From Septoria linicola (lineage: Eukaryota; Ascomycota; Dothideomycetes; Mycosphaerellales; Mycosphaerellaceae), in NCBI GenBank assembly GCA_024114885.1, contig CP099423.1:992001-1056000 (forward strand): 64,000 bases of DNA, given 5' to 3'. This document shows positions 21,001-32,541 of this stretch, in pieces. The translations under genes and the position numbers were made by a program. The notes under the pieces were generated by a model. It saw nothing but the letters and a program-made list of their open reading frames with translations. It was not told where the DNA came from and searched no databases. Each line of letters begins with the position of its first letter. Position 1 is the stretch's first letter.

Positions 21001-22048
21001 AATTCTAATAGTATAGACTCTAGGTCTGTCCTAATTACTAAAGATAGGTCTAATACTAATTCTATATCTATACTAAGCTCTATAATAGCGTTATTATAAA
21101 TACGCTAGTATTTAAAGATAAGATTGTCGCTCTTAGTTAGTATATCCGTATCCTTGTAAGCTAATAACTTGTAACCCTAAGACCGAACTAAACCTGTTTC
21201 TAATACTAACTATACTATAGAATACGCGTTTTAGAGCGTATACTCTTTCCTATTCGAATCGCCGTAGCTAGTTTAGTTATCTAAATTATTTTAAGGCTAT
21301 ATAGTCGTATATCTATAATATTAGAGGTAGATTCTTAGTACGCTAGAAAGTAATAGTCTATTAATATTAAAATATAATAAGAAAACGAGCTTAAAATCTT
21401 AGAGCTAGGACTATATAAATATAGAGATATTTTTATATAGAAATTTTACTAACTATCTAAGCTCTATTTTATACCGCTTAGAATATCTATCTAATATGTT
21501 TTAGTAATATTATTTAATATACTAGTAATAATACTATAATTACGATAGTAGATTATAAGGAATCTAGGGTCTAAAGCTGTTAGATTTAGTATTAAGCGTA
21601 TATAAGCGAGCTCGGTTAAGCTAGCCGAGCTAATTAATTCGCCTAATTATACAGCTTTAGCCGCTTCTTTAACGATCCTTATTTACCTTACTACGATCTA
21701 ACAACTATACTAATACCCTTACTCTTAACACGCGTAGACACTTATAATAGCCTAACTATACTATCCTATATACCTATAGACACTGCTCGATTATCTCGTA
21801 TATCTTAATACTATTAAACAGTAGAGAATAGTATAACAAACGCTCTAACGCCGTCGTACGAAACAATTACTACAATTCTACTACCCTTACTCGAAGAAGG
21901 ATAACGTACCGCAAGGCTTGCAAGTCACTTGCCATCTATTCACTTACTTACTTGCCTTGCTTACGTAATAGCCAGGCGCTCTACTTGCTTACTTACTTGC
22001 CGTAAGGCTTGCAAACAAGTGAATCCTACTTGCTTGGCGACTAGTCTG

Positions 22049-22056
22049 CCCCTAGA
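22049..22056 (+). repeat. 8-bp target duplication, hAT copy A, right
   Basis: CCCCTAGA, partner of the copy at 18354-18361. Confidence 0.85.
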
Positions 22057-22060
22057 CAAC

Positions 22061-22798
22061 ATGATTTCTACAGTGCCATTCAGAGCGGACGGGACACTAT
22101 ATATTATCTTCTTCGACCATTCGCCACAGCCGAAGCACTCGATCCTTGATCACCTCCGCCATGCAGGACATGTTGTCTTCCTGCATATCACTGAAATAGC
22201 AAGCCACGAGCTAGCGTCTCTCCTGTCTCAACATATGGCAGATCTTGGGTTTGGGCCTGACGACGGTGGTGTGCGACCTACTCCACGCGGTCCCGTCCCT
22301 GTAATCCTATCTCGGAATACCTCTGGCAACTACCTGACGACTTTGGGCGCATCCGTGGCCAGCTACCTCGCTCTAGATCAACAGCAGTTGAGTCGCTTCC
22401 ATCTCAATCTTAACAGCGCTCTCTCCGATCTCATTCGTTTTGCATTGAGCGAAAACCAATTGATCCGGCACATCGATCACCGGTGGCGACTGTCCTATTT
22501 TGAGCTGGTCATGCTCCTGAGCACGGCGGCGAAGAAGCAGCAATCCGACATGCTGGACTCCAACGATGATAACGAGTATCCGCCGATCTACTGCTTTCCA
22601 GAAATTGAGCAATTTGCAATGTGGCTGGAGGGATGGATCTGCTCCTCCAACAGCGCCCCCAACGCAACCTCACACTCTGCACGCGGTGAATGCTCCAGTA
22701 AAGCTGCCGAGCTTCCACTGACGCCGTGCGACATTGTCTCGAGGAATGGGAGTATTGCAGGACGAGACTTGGCTTCGAAGAAACGCAAGCTAGACTAG
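22061..22798 (+). CDS. Hypothetical protein (245 aa) between two transposon blocks
   Basis: The open frame extends upstream into the hAT end, but the first 44 codons there are transposon sequence. The native start is the ATG at 22061, four bases after the target duplication (CAAC-ATG). The protein is Leu-rich and helical in the middle (ASHELASLLSQHMADLGF, LNLNSALSDLIRFALSENQL) with an acidic stretch (SDMLDSNDDNEYPP) and a C-terminal basic cluster KKRKLD, a plausible nuclear localisation signal. No stops. Family unknown. It is an intact 740-bp island with RIPed DNA on both sides and has lost its own promoter by 3.7 kb. Confidence 0.6.
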   Translation: MISTVPFRADGTLYIIFFDHSPQPKHSILDHLRHAGHVVFLHITEIASHELASLLSQHMADLGFGPDDGGVRPTPRGPVPVILSRNTSGNYLTTLGASVASYLALDQQQLSRFHLNLNSALSDLIRFALSENQLIRHIDHRWRLSYFELVMLLSTAAKKQQSDMLDSNDDNEYPPIYCFPEIEQFAMWLEGWICSSNSAPNATSHSARGECSSKAAELPLTPCDIVSRNGSIAGRDLASKKRKLD

Positions 22799-22829
22799 GA
22801 ATGTATATTAACGTCATTTTATAATAAGG

Positions 22830-25800
22830 AGGGTTAGCGGGCTGTCAAGCTACTTTCGGTGTAGCTAGTTCTTCTATAGAGCGCTAGCTTATTAACTTAC
22901 TTACTAGAGTACGGCTATAGAGTAGGTATATAGAACGAAGTATTTCTATCTAGCTCCTCTATTATCTTATCGAACTTTAAGACCTATTAGATAGCTTTCG
23001 TAAGCTAGAATACCTATTTACGTACGCGGCAAGAAGTCGCTAATTATAGAGAAAGATAAGTATAGCTAATTAGACGTCGGAATAGGTAGGCCGAAACGAG
23101 TTAGTATATAGGTTAGGCTAGGTCTTAGCCTATCTATAGAAGATAGTAATAGATATAGTATAAATACCTACTCTATACTTAGATAGGTTAGATAAACAAA
23201 AAATAGATATAATATAGGTTTTAAGTATAACTATAAAGAAGAATTATTCTAGTTAGTATCGACTATAAAAAGAAGTATATAATAGAGTAGTAAAGATAGA
23301 GAGAGAGATAATAGTAATAAGTAGAACGAATAGACTAATCTAATATCGACTTAAGTTTATAATATATATAGTTAGTAGACGTAGTCGGTAGCTACGTTCT
23401 AGCTCTTAAAGCTTCTCTATAGAGCGTATTACGCTTTCGCGTACTTCGACGCTATAATTTATCTATCTTTATAACCTCTTTATTATCGCTAATACTATTA
23501 AACTTTAAAAGAGCCTTAATTTCGTTTTTAACCTTCTTATTCTACTCCTCGACTATCTCTATCTAATTACGAGTAAGTTCTAAATTAGGACAAAGAGTAG
23601 ATACTTCTATAGTAAGTACTACTCTTATATTATACTTATAATTACGATATCGATATCGTAATAGTATAATATACGTAAAGATATCTAGATTATATATCCG
23701 ATTATAGTAGTTCTAATAACGTATAATACTAAAATCTCGTTCGTATCTAGTACCTACTACTAGAATATATAGAATATCCTAGGCTATTTTCGATATAGTA
23801 GGGAATATATTAGTAAGAGCTAGCTATATATCTATAGGATCTATTCTATCTATATATAAGAAGTCTACTTTCCGATAGCGCTCTAGTTCGTTATTAGGCT
23901 CGACTAAAAAGGCTACGTCTAGTACTAGTTAAGCTTTATTATCGTCGCTATCGATCCTTATAGTAAAGAAGGTTAAGAAGCTTTATATATCTCGAGGCTA
24001 CTATTTCGAAGCTTGTTTAGTACTAGATAAAGCTTTATAATACTTTAACTACTTTATACGTAATTTACTCTAGTAGAGATCTTCTAAACTATTATTATCG
24101 AAAGCGCCTCGCTTCTAGAATATACTTTTAATCGTAGAGTATAGTAGTACTACTATACCGTAGTAGTCCTCGAACCGTTACTAGGTCTATTAGTAATATT
24201 AAAAGAGCTTAGTATACGCTTTGTCTAGTACCTTATAGAGTAAGACCTTCTAAGCCTCTTTATTATACTTAAGTTTCTTATCTACTTTATCTAGAATATC
24301 GAAAAGAGAGTTATAGTAGCTAAGGACTAGATAGAGGCTAGGGCTCTTTATCGTACCGACGTAGGTAGTAGCCTAAGCGAAAAGTATAGTTAGAGACGTA
24401 AGGTATTCTAACCGTTACTAGTCGGTATTAGATAGTATAAGTGTTAGTAGCGACTAACGCTTAATAAATTTATCGATAAAGTTATATAGTCGACTAAAAC
24501 GAGATAGTATTATCGTAGTCGAGCTCTAATAGGTCCTTATATCTTATATTACTTATAGTAGTCTCGTTATAGGATACTTTTACTAGCGTATATAAGCCTT
24601 TAGATAGAGATATAGATTCTTTAGACGCTCTCTTTAGAGATCTATAAAGCTCTTAAAACGCTAAGAACTAGAGTTTATCTATACTATAAACCTATAGACC
24701 TAGGACGATTAATAAGCGCTAACTATACTTACTAACTACGATCGTCGACTATAACTACGATATACTTTAAATAAAAGTTTAGATAGTCCTTTAAGAGAAG
24801 CTACTATATTAGTCTTTTAAAACCTTTCTAGAGCTCGTTAATCTTTCTTATTATCCTAAAACTCTTATAGATCGTTTATTAGTATTATTTATAGTTATAT
24901 AAAAAGGCCTTTATAGTAAGCTATATTATATAAGTAAAATTTAGAAACCGTTCTAGAATTATAGCTAGCGTAGTAGGCTTAATAGCCTTAATATTAGAGA
25001 AGGGATTTACCTTATCTAGTTAAATATCTAGTACTACTAGCTCTACGAGCTCTTTAATCGAAATAGAAGGCTTTACGATTTTTATACTATACTTTATTAA
25101 GTAAAGGTCGATAGCCTTAATACTAGCTTACGTTAGTACTAATCGAATAGATACTAGTAAGATATATATAGATCTATAGAGTATACTATTATTTCTAGTA
25201 TTATTATATATAAGAGCGATTAGTTAGTCTCTAAGGCTAAACCTTTATAATATATTAAAGAGTAATTTCGAAAGTCGCTCTCTAGTATATCTACTAGTAA
25301 CGTAGAGAAAGTCTAATATTACTTTATACTATACTTATTTAGCGTCGATCTAGTAGGTACGAATAGTAAGGAATAAAGCTTTTATACTACTAGACTACTA
25401 GCTATCGACTACGATAGTAACCTTAGAGGTTCTAGCTAGTATAGCCTTTAGGTCTTTTTTAGACTTCTTTTAGACCTCTTAAAGAAGAGCCTTAATTATC
25501 TTACTAGAGTAGAAAGATATTTCGAGACCGAGGTTAAGATATATATATATATAGTAGACTATAGGATTCTCGAAGAAATTAAGTAGTAGGCTATATACTA
25601 CGATTATTTATATAGATACTATAAGGAAGTTATTAATACTTAGGTCTAGGTCGCTAAAGTAACTTTTACGATTTCGAGCCTAACTATATAAGCTTAATAA
25701 CGTAGTTAGTAAACGTAGTCGGTAGGAACTTATATAATAGTCTTTATACTACTAGATATACTCTAGTAGTATCCCTTTTCTCTTAAATATCTATACGTAC

Positions 25801-25952
25801 TTCTTAGTTTAAAGGTAAGAACTAAGACTACTTATATTAATATAGAGGCCTAGATAGGCTAAAGAGGTCTCGTAACCTTAGTAGACTACTTTTAGTAAAG
25901 TATCCTCGATATTAATCCTCTAGTTAAAAAACTTCTAGATCTAGAAAGAATA
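22830..25952. other. Old RIPed sequence, unassigned
   Basis: CpA/TpG almost absent throughout. On the minus strand around 23380-23560 a stretch of charged coding-like sequence (KKVKNEIKALLKFNSISDN, RRSTRKRNTLYREALRART) is visible between stops. No transposon family could be recognised and no terminal repeats were found. A perfect 22-bp palindrome lies at 23641-23662. It carries TAGTCGGTA words near 23377 and 25708 (see findings). The sequence is continuous with 38575 onward if the two copia elements are removed. Confidence 0.5.
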
Positions 25953-25957
25953 GGTAC
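25953..25957 (+). repeat. 5-bp target duplication, copia element 1
   Basis: GGTAC, repeated at 32257-32261. Five bases is the usual target size of Ty1/copia elements. Confidence 0.85.
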
Positions 25958-26235
25958 TATTAAAAGTGGAGGGCGTTTGTAGATACTATACAATGTCAAG
26001 GAGGGTATAGCGTAGTAAAGAAGAATAGGGGATCAATCTTGAACTAACTTATACATATAGTATAGTAGTAATATGCTAGGAACTAAATACAAAGTTGATT
26101 TTGTTAGTTATCTAAGAAAAGAAGAAAGAGAAGCAAGATATACCTCTTGCCAAGCCTTAGGTAGATGCCTCAGGCATCCAGAACCATGCTTAGAAGTCTA
26201 TATCTAGACTAACTATCTAGGATACATTCTTAACA
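25958..26235 (-). repeat. LTR (3' side) of copia element 1
   Basis: 278 bp, nearly identical to 31979-32256; the differences seen are C/T or G/A. Confidence 0.9.
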
Positions 26236-26299
26236 CTCCTACTTATACTATATAGTTAGATCTTTTAACAGATTATCTATAGTACTCAAATACTAGTCT

Positions 26300-29200
26300 T
26301 AATCTTGATTAGTCATCAAGTACTTGCTTTTTAGACTAATAACTAGACAGCACTAACTATTAATCTAATAAACTTTCTATACTACTATCTCTTATAAAAA
26401 GGTAAAAGAAATGCCTTCTATAAGATCTTCCTCCTCTCTTATATAGGAGTAGATTGTTTAGGACATAGACTATCTAGTAAGTTGCCTCTGTCCTTTCTTA
26501 TAGCTAATTCTAACAGCTCCCTAGATTCCTTATAGCCTAGTCTCCTACTTAGTTATATTCTATACAGCTTCTTAGTTCCCTAATAGTCTTTAGAGTATAC
26601 TATTCTTAGCTATAGAGATCTTGTATTAAGCTAGGGAGTAGAGTAACTATATACTAGTAGAGGAGATAATAGCTACTATAGAGGAGGTCTTTAATATTAA
26701 CTAGTACTTAGCCTTAGAGGGTGTCTAGTTCAGCTAGGTACTATATAGTAATATTATAGTTAGTAACAGGTCTAATATTAGTAAGGGCATTTAGGACTTT
26801 GTAAAGTCTAACTAAGAAGGAGTCAAGTAACTAAAATCTTTCTTTTAGACTCCTCTTAGTTTAACTCCAAGGCTTAGAGTTATCTTTTATATATCTCTTA
26901 TATAAGGTAGAGCTGCCTTACAAACTCCTGAAACTATAGTCTATTCTTTGGCTTAGTGAGACTATCTACTACTATCTCTTTTATGTTTATATATTCTATA
27001 GAGATAAGTCTGTTCCACTAGAGCTTTCTTACAGCATTATATAAGATATTAATATGTTTAGACTTATTATAAATATATGAGTCCTTAACTAGAGTAAGGG
27101 CAGCTTAGTTATTACCTTTTAGCTGAATTGGCCTGATTCTAGTAACAGTTTCCTAGTTACTAAGGATCCTTAGTTAGTAAGAACATTCTCCTACTAACTC
27201 TAGGCATCTAAGCTCTCTTAAAAGAGCACTAAGGAACTATAACTGTTTTGTACATACACCTATAGCTATGTATTTAGCTTCTATTATAGATATAGCTACA
27301 GATTTCTGCTTCTTACTTATCTAGGAGATTGGTGTACTATAAAGGAAGAAGACATATCCAAGGATTGAGACTCTGTTAGTCTTGTCCATTATATAGTTAG
27401 AGTCTACATATCTAGTAAGAAAGCCTTGACTATTCCTTAAGTATCTCAGACTAAGGTCTAGGTTTGATCTCAGGTATCTAGTTAGCTTCTTTAGAGCCTT
27501 TATATGTCCTACTATTAGATTACTAACATAGGAGCTCAATCTTCTAAGGGCAAATGAAATGTCTAGTCTTATAACAGTTATAAGCTATATCTATGTTCTA
27601 ATAATAGATTAGTACTCCTATTTGTTACACCTTTTATTATTTAGTCTAGTAGGCTTCAGACTTTTATAGCTGTCTATTAGTAAAAGAGTTAGTAATATAG
27701 TCTCTTGACCCATTCCTATCTTAGCTAGGTTCTCTTAGATATAGTGCTTCTAGTCAAGTTTTAGCTAGCCTTGCTGTCTATTTCTTGTTAGTCTTATTCT
27801 AAGAATCTTGTCTAGTTCTCTAAGATCTTTGATCTTAAAGACCTTACTAAGTTAGTCTTTGAACTAGAGGACATCTTCTAGTCTCTCTATAGTAATAGGT
27901 ATATTATTAATATAGATTAGGATCATTAGGTCTTTCCTTTTCTTATAGATTAGAAGACATAGGTCCACTTCTAATTATCTGAATCCTATTCCTTTTAGCT
28001 TTAATATATACAGCTAATTCTAGTCTCTTATAGCTTGCTTCAGCCTATAGAGACTCCTTAGAACTTGTAAGACTATACTAGTTAGTAGGTCAATACCTAG
28101 TAGTAGGATTATATAGATATCCTTATATAGGGTACTCTCTATAAATGCATTGTTCATATCTACTTAGTGTAGAACTAGGTCCTTCTTATAGACTATAGCC
28201 ATGAATCCTCTTAGAGTATCCTACCTAACTATAGAGGCAAAAGTCTCTATATAGTCTACTCTATACTTTTAGGAGAACCCTCTTATAACTAGTCTTGCCT
28301 TGAACTTTTTAATAGCTCTACTAAGCTTTCTCTTAATATTAAAGACCTATCTTAAGGTAACTAGGTTAGCCTCTTTTAGTAGGACTACTACAGTCCAGGT
28401 ATTATTACTTACAAGTACATCTAGCTCCTTCTAAATAGCTTCTTACTAGAGATGACCCTACTTAAGATTACTTACTACTTCCTTATAGTTCCTTAGGATT
28501 AGAACCTCCTATTTATATATTCCTGCTTCTTTAGTAGCTGAGAATATAATCTCTTTAACTTCCTCTAAGAATTCTAGGTCCTATAGGATGCCTAGGTTAA
28601 TAGAGCTTATAGCTAAGAAGAAAGCCTAATACTCTAGGAGCATTTCCTTGTCTAGCTAACTATTCTGATCTAGCTTAAGCCTAATTAGCTTCAGCTTCTA
28701 GTTAAATCTATTAAGTTCTTAGGATACTTTCCTCTTTCTAAGGGTTTGCCTTAGGGCTGTCTACTCCTGATCTACCTCTATAGTTTCTTAAGTAGAATTC
28801 TTAGATTCTTTCTTAACTTTCCCTTAGTCTAGGAATTTTCTGTACTCTCCTATATCTTCTAGTAGAGGTAGAAGTTATATAAAGAGTTTCTTTCCTTCCT
28901 AAACCTGTACTAATAGCTAAGAGGGAGGAGGCTTCTACTAGCCTAGACTAGGAGCACCTAGGGTACTCCTACTAGCTTATAGAGCAGGCTAGCTAATAGT
29001 TCTTAGCCTTCTAATAGGTCTTCTTTCTAAAGCTAAACTAGGGAGATTCTTAATCTTAATGTTCAAGTCTAATTCTCTACCTAGCTTATCTTCAAAGAAG
29101 ATTGCATTAGTATGCTACTTAATAGCCTTTATGTCTAGCTCCTAGAACTTCTATACCTTTACTATATTATTATAGTATCTAACAAACATAGTATCCTTTC

Positions 29201-31900
29201 CTCTGTTTATTAGTTTATTACTCCTTGCCTACTAAGGCTATACTCTTATATCTATGTATACTATAGCTCTATATCCCTATACCTTGAGGTAGGAGACTAT
29301 TAGTTTGATCCTATTAAAAGCTTTATTAGGTAAGAGCTTGAATCCCTCAATATCAGGTCTATTTAGAAGCTTATTCCTTATATATACCTATGCTTCAAGG
29401 GCTTCTAGCTAAAACTTAATAGGTATCTTACTTTCTTCAAGTATTGCTCTAATAGAGGCCTCTAATATTTAGATAGACCTCTCAACTACTCCATTCTAGA
29501 GTGAATTGTAGGCCTTAGTTAGCTTAAGGGTAATTCTAAAGTCCTTCTCCTACTATTTAATTAAAGTAGTAATCTCTCTAGCATTGTTAGCCCTTACAGA
29601 CTTAAGGAGTGCTACTAACTGCCTTTCTACCTTAATCCTCCAGTTCTAAAGAGCAGTTAGTATATCTGATCTAGCCTTAAGTGGAAATGCCTATTTCTTT
29701 CTTAAGAAGTTATTAATAATCTCAAGCTACTATATAAAACCTTTTACTAATAATAGTAATAGTCTATAGATATCCACTAACATAAGGGCTAATCTTTTAG
29801 GTCTTCTCTTAATAGACTTGCCTAGGTGTTTCTTTATCTTACCTATTATATAGATCCTATACTTATACTCTTCCTAGTTAGGAATTAGAATTCTTTCCTT
29901 TAGGTTAGTAACTTTATAAAGGTTTAAGAGTAACCCTCTTCTAAAGTATATAAATCTTCTATACTATAGCTCCTACTGTTTCAGATCCTTCTCTAATAGG
30001 GCAGTATAGGCATTATTAACCTCTATAGGATTATATAGTAAGTAATATAACTTTTCCTATAGGAGAGGTAATATCTTACTAATAAATAGAACACCTCTAA
30101 CTAGCTTAGTCTTCATAACTGTTTAGCTATCTAGGGAGGTAAGAGTGAAATCAGGCTTCTAGACTCTAAATTGCTTACTAAACTAATCCTATAACACAAG
30201 ATTTACTCTAAGATTAGGAACAAATAGTACTCTATTAAGTAGAACTTCTCCTCCTAAGATTCCCTTTATCTATACTGGTCTAGAGTAGGTTGTATAGAGG
30301 TATCCTCCTCCTACCTTAATCTATACTTTCTTCCTTAGTAGCTTTACTAATCTAAAGAAGGACAGTTAGTTAGTTATATAGGATAAGGTATAGGAATCTA
30401 AGAGCTATTCTTAGGGTAACAACTTGCCTTTAGCCTCAATTATAGAATAGGCCAACTCATCTTAGTTATTATCTTCTAATAGGGAATCATTATTGCTTCT
30501 AGAACTAGAGTGAGTTCTAGAATCAGAACTAGAACTAGACTCCTAGGCTGAAAATCCTTTCTTTAGAAGCTTTCTAGACTTTTCTATCCTTTGAAGCTAC
30601 TTGCCCATTTTCTAGATAACCTTCTTTAGCTCATTATATAATAATAACTTATAGACAGCTTTCTTAATATGTCTAGTATTCCTTAGTAAAAGGGATCTTC
30701 TAACCCTCCCTCTAAGGAATAATCCCTAAGGGTCCTTCTAGTTCTTAGTACTATTTCTCTACTAGGACAGTTTCTTAGTAGTAGGGAGGTTAGGACAATC
30801 CTTTAACTAGTACTTCCCTTTCTTATAGAGCTAGCATATTAGTAAGAACTTTCCTTAGTAGAGCTACCTAGAATAGAATATAGCTAGACCTATATCTATC
30901 TTATCTAGATTGTCTCTTGCCTCTTAGGACTCAAGTAGAAGGAGAATAGTATCTATATCTAAGGATAGTTAGGTTATAATAGTATCCTTAGCTGCTTAGT
31001 ATAATATAGGTAGGGACTATAGGAGATGTTTTAGCCTTTTCTCTTAGCTCTAGTAGTAGGCTTCCTAAGGATCAATCTTAGCAATCCTCTTGCCTAGGCC
31101 TCTAAGGTATCTCTATACTTCCCTAATTGTCTTATTAGGTAACATCCTGAATATAATAAACTACTTAATCAGACCTATAGCATAGGACTTCAGGACTCTA
31201 TTATACTTATTCTAGAGAATCACCTACATCTTAGCTACTAGTGTAGTAATACACTATATCTCTAGCTCTATCTTATTATCTTTACTAATACTGTATCTAA
31301 TACTAAACCTGCATACTACATTGTCTTTTAAGAAGTGTTAATTCTAAGTAACATGTATCTGAAGACTAGTGTCCTACTAAACTATATATAGGTTCCCTCT
31401 AATAATTAGTTAGCTAATTGCCTAGAACTGGTCCTTTCCTTCTAGCTTGTCTGTCTATAGCTTAAACTATCTCTTCTAGTTAGTTCTATCTAGGATTAGA
31501 ATCCTTTAGCTCTTCTTATCCTCTTGGTCTATTATAGAAATAGGTGAATAGAATAAATAATTAGTAGAATACTTCAGACTAGCTAAGGATTCTAGAGAAG
31601 GGTAATTTCTTATAGTAGGGAGACTAGCTCTAAGGGACAGGGATTCCTCGTATTTAGGAAATTACTAAGACTCAGATCTTTCTCTCTTAGTAGAGTTTCT
31701 ATTACTAGGTAGTAGGAAGGCCAAGTAGCCTCTTCTAACTCTAGTGATGCTAGGTGCAATAGTAGAGAACTGGGCAGGTATTAACAAAGTAGAAACACAC
31801 TACTGTCTTATAGAGATCTTTACTAACTTGTATACTACTAGGTGCAAACTAGCTTCGTTAGTAATATAGTTAGGGAAACTTCTAGGCCCTAAATGTTTTC
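26300..31900 (-). pseudogene. Copia gag-pol relic of element 1
   Basis: Motifs on the minus strand: gag zinc knuckle near 30795-30840 reading C-x-L-Y-K-K-G-K-Y, a CCHC with Cys and His turned to Tyr. Integrase at about 29405-29640 includes LRANNAREI, then AYNSL-stop-NGVVERSI (the usual P-x-Q-N-G-V-x-E-R block). Reverse transcriptase at 27901-27935 has LIYINNIPI in place of the Y-V-D-D box. RNase H at 27321-27539 is the longest open piece (VSILGYVFFLYSTPIS). D-to-N and C-to-Y changes and amber codons explain the loss of the frame. Confidence 0.85.
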
Positions 31901-31966
31901 TACAAACTGTAAGGGATACAAGTAACCTGTACTAACATAGGTTACTCCTATTCAGTGCATAAACCC

Positions 31967-31978
31967 GGGCTCATAACC
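31967..31978 (+). other. Primer-binding site matching initiator tRNA-Met anticodon arm
   Basis: GGGCTCATAACC directly abuts the 5' LTR (31979) on the inner side. It equals the anticodon stem-loop (CAU anticodon) of fungal initiator tRNA-Met, so the genomic RNA would pair with it. Copia-type elements are known to prime from a tRNA-iMet half cleaved in this arm. In element 2 the same site reads GGCTTATAACC after RIP. Confidence 0.75.
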
Positions 31979-32256
31979 TATTAAAAGTGGAGAGCGTTTG
32001 TAGATACTATATAATGTCAAGGAGAGTATAGCGTAGTAAAGAAGAATAGGGGATCAATCTTGAACTGACTTATATATATAGTATAGTAGTAATATGCTAG
32101 GAACTAAATACAAAGTTGATTTTGTTAGTTATCTAAGAAGAGAAGAAAGAGAAGCAAGATATACCTCTTACTAAGCCTTAGGTGGATGCCTCAGGTATCT
32201 AGAACTATGCTTAGAAGTCTATATCTAGACTAACTATCTAGGATACATTCTCAATA
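31979..32256 (-). repeat. LTR (5' side) of copia element 1
   Basis: 278 bp, followed by the target duplication GGTAC at 32257-32261. Confidence 0.9.
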
Positions 32257-32259
32257 GGT

Positions 32260-32264
32260 ACTCT
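32260..32264 (+). repeat. 5-bp target duplication, copia element 2
   Basis: ACTCT, repeated at 38570-38574. It overlaps the GGTAC duplication of element 1 by two bases. Confidence 0.85.
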
Positions 32265-32541
32265 TATTAAAAGTAGAGAGCGTATTATATACTATATAAT
32301 GTTAAGGAGGGTATAGCGTAGTAAAGAAGAATAGGGGATTAATCTTAAACTAACTTATATATATAGTATAGTAGTAATATGCTAGGAACTAAATATAAAG
32401 TTAATTAAGTTAGTTATCTAAGAAGAGAAGAAAGAGAAGTAAGATATACCTCTTACTAAGCCTTAGGTAGATACCTTAGGCATCTAGAACTATACTTAGA
32501 TATCTATGTCTAGACTAACTATCTAGGATATATTCTTAATA
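32265..32541 (-). repeat. LTR (3' side) of copia element 2
   Basis: 277 bp, starts TATTAAAAG and ends TTCTTAATA. Confidence 0.9.

Larger units (their letters stand above)
18362..22048 (-). mobile_element. hAT transposon copy A, RIP-degraded
   Basis: The element is 3687 bp, begins CAGACTGGTC and ends as the inverted complement CAGACTAGTC, with an 8-bp target duplication. The terminal 120-150 bp on both sides contain many ACTTGC/CAAGTAAG words in both orientations, as expected for subterminal transposase sites, and keep CpA/TpG. The body is strongly RIPed. The transposase lies on the minus strand. Compared with copy B it lacks about 350 bp near 21895, so it is internally deleted. It ends 12 bp before the start codon of the next gene. 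Confidence 0.9.
25958..32256 (-). mobile_element. Ty1/copia retrotransposon 1, complete, lightly RIPed
   Basis: The element is 6299 bp, bounded by 278-bp LTRs (25958-26235 and 31979-32256) and a GGTAC target duplication. LTRs start TATTAAAAG and end TTCTTAACA or TTCTCAATA; the expected TG...CA ends are blurred by RIP-type changes. Minus-strand order from the right LTR is primer site, gag, integrase, reverse transcriptase, RNase H, which is the copia order. It keeps clearly more CpA/TpG than element 2, so it is the younger or less exposed copy. Confidence 0.92.

Noticed and set aside
21929..22060. N-terminal 44 codons extending the 245-aa ORF upstream
   Set aside because: This stretch is the hAT right end with its repeated ACTTGC words; the native start is at 22061.
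23641..23662. 22-bp perfect palindrome
   Set aside because: RIPed DNA is dominated by TA-rich self-complementary words such as CGATATCG, so a single palindrome of this kind is weak evidence of function.
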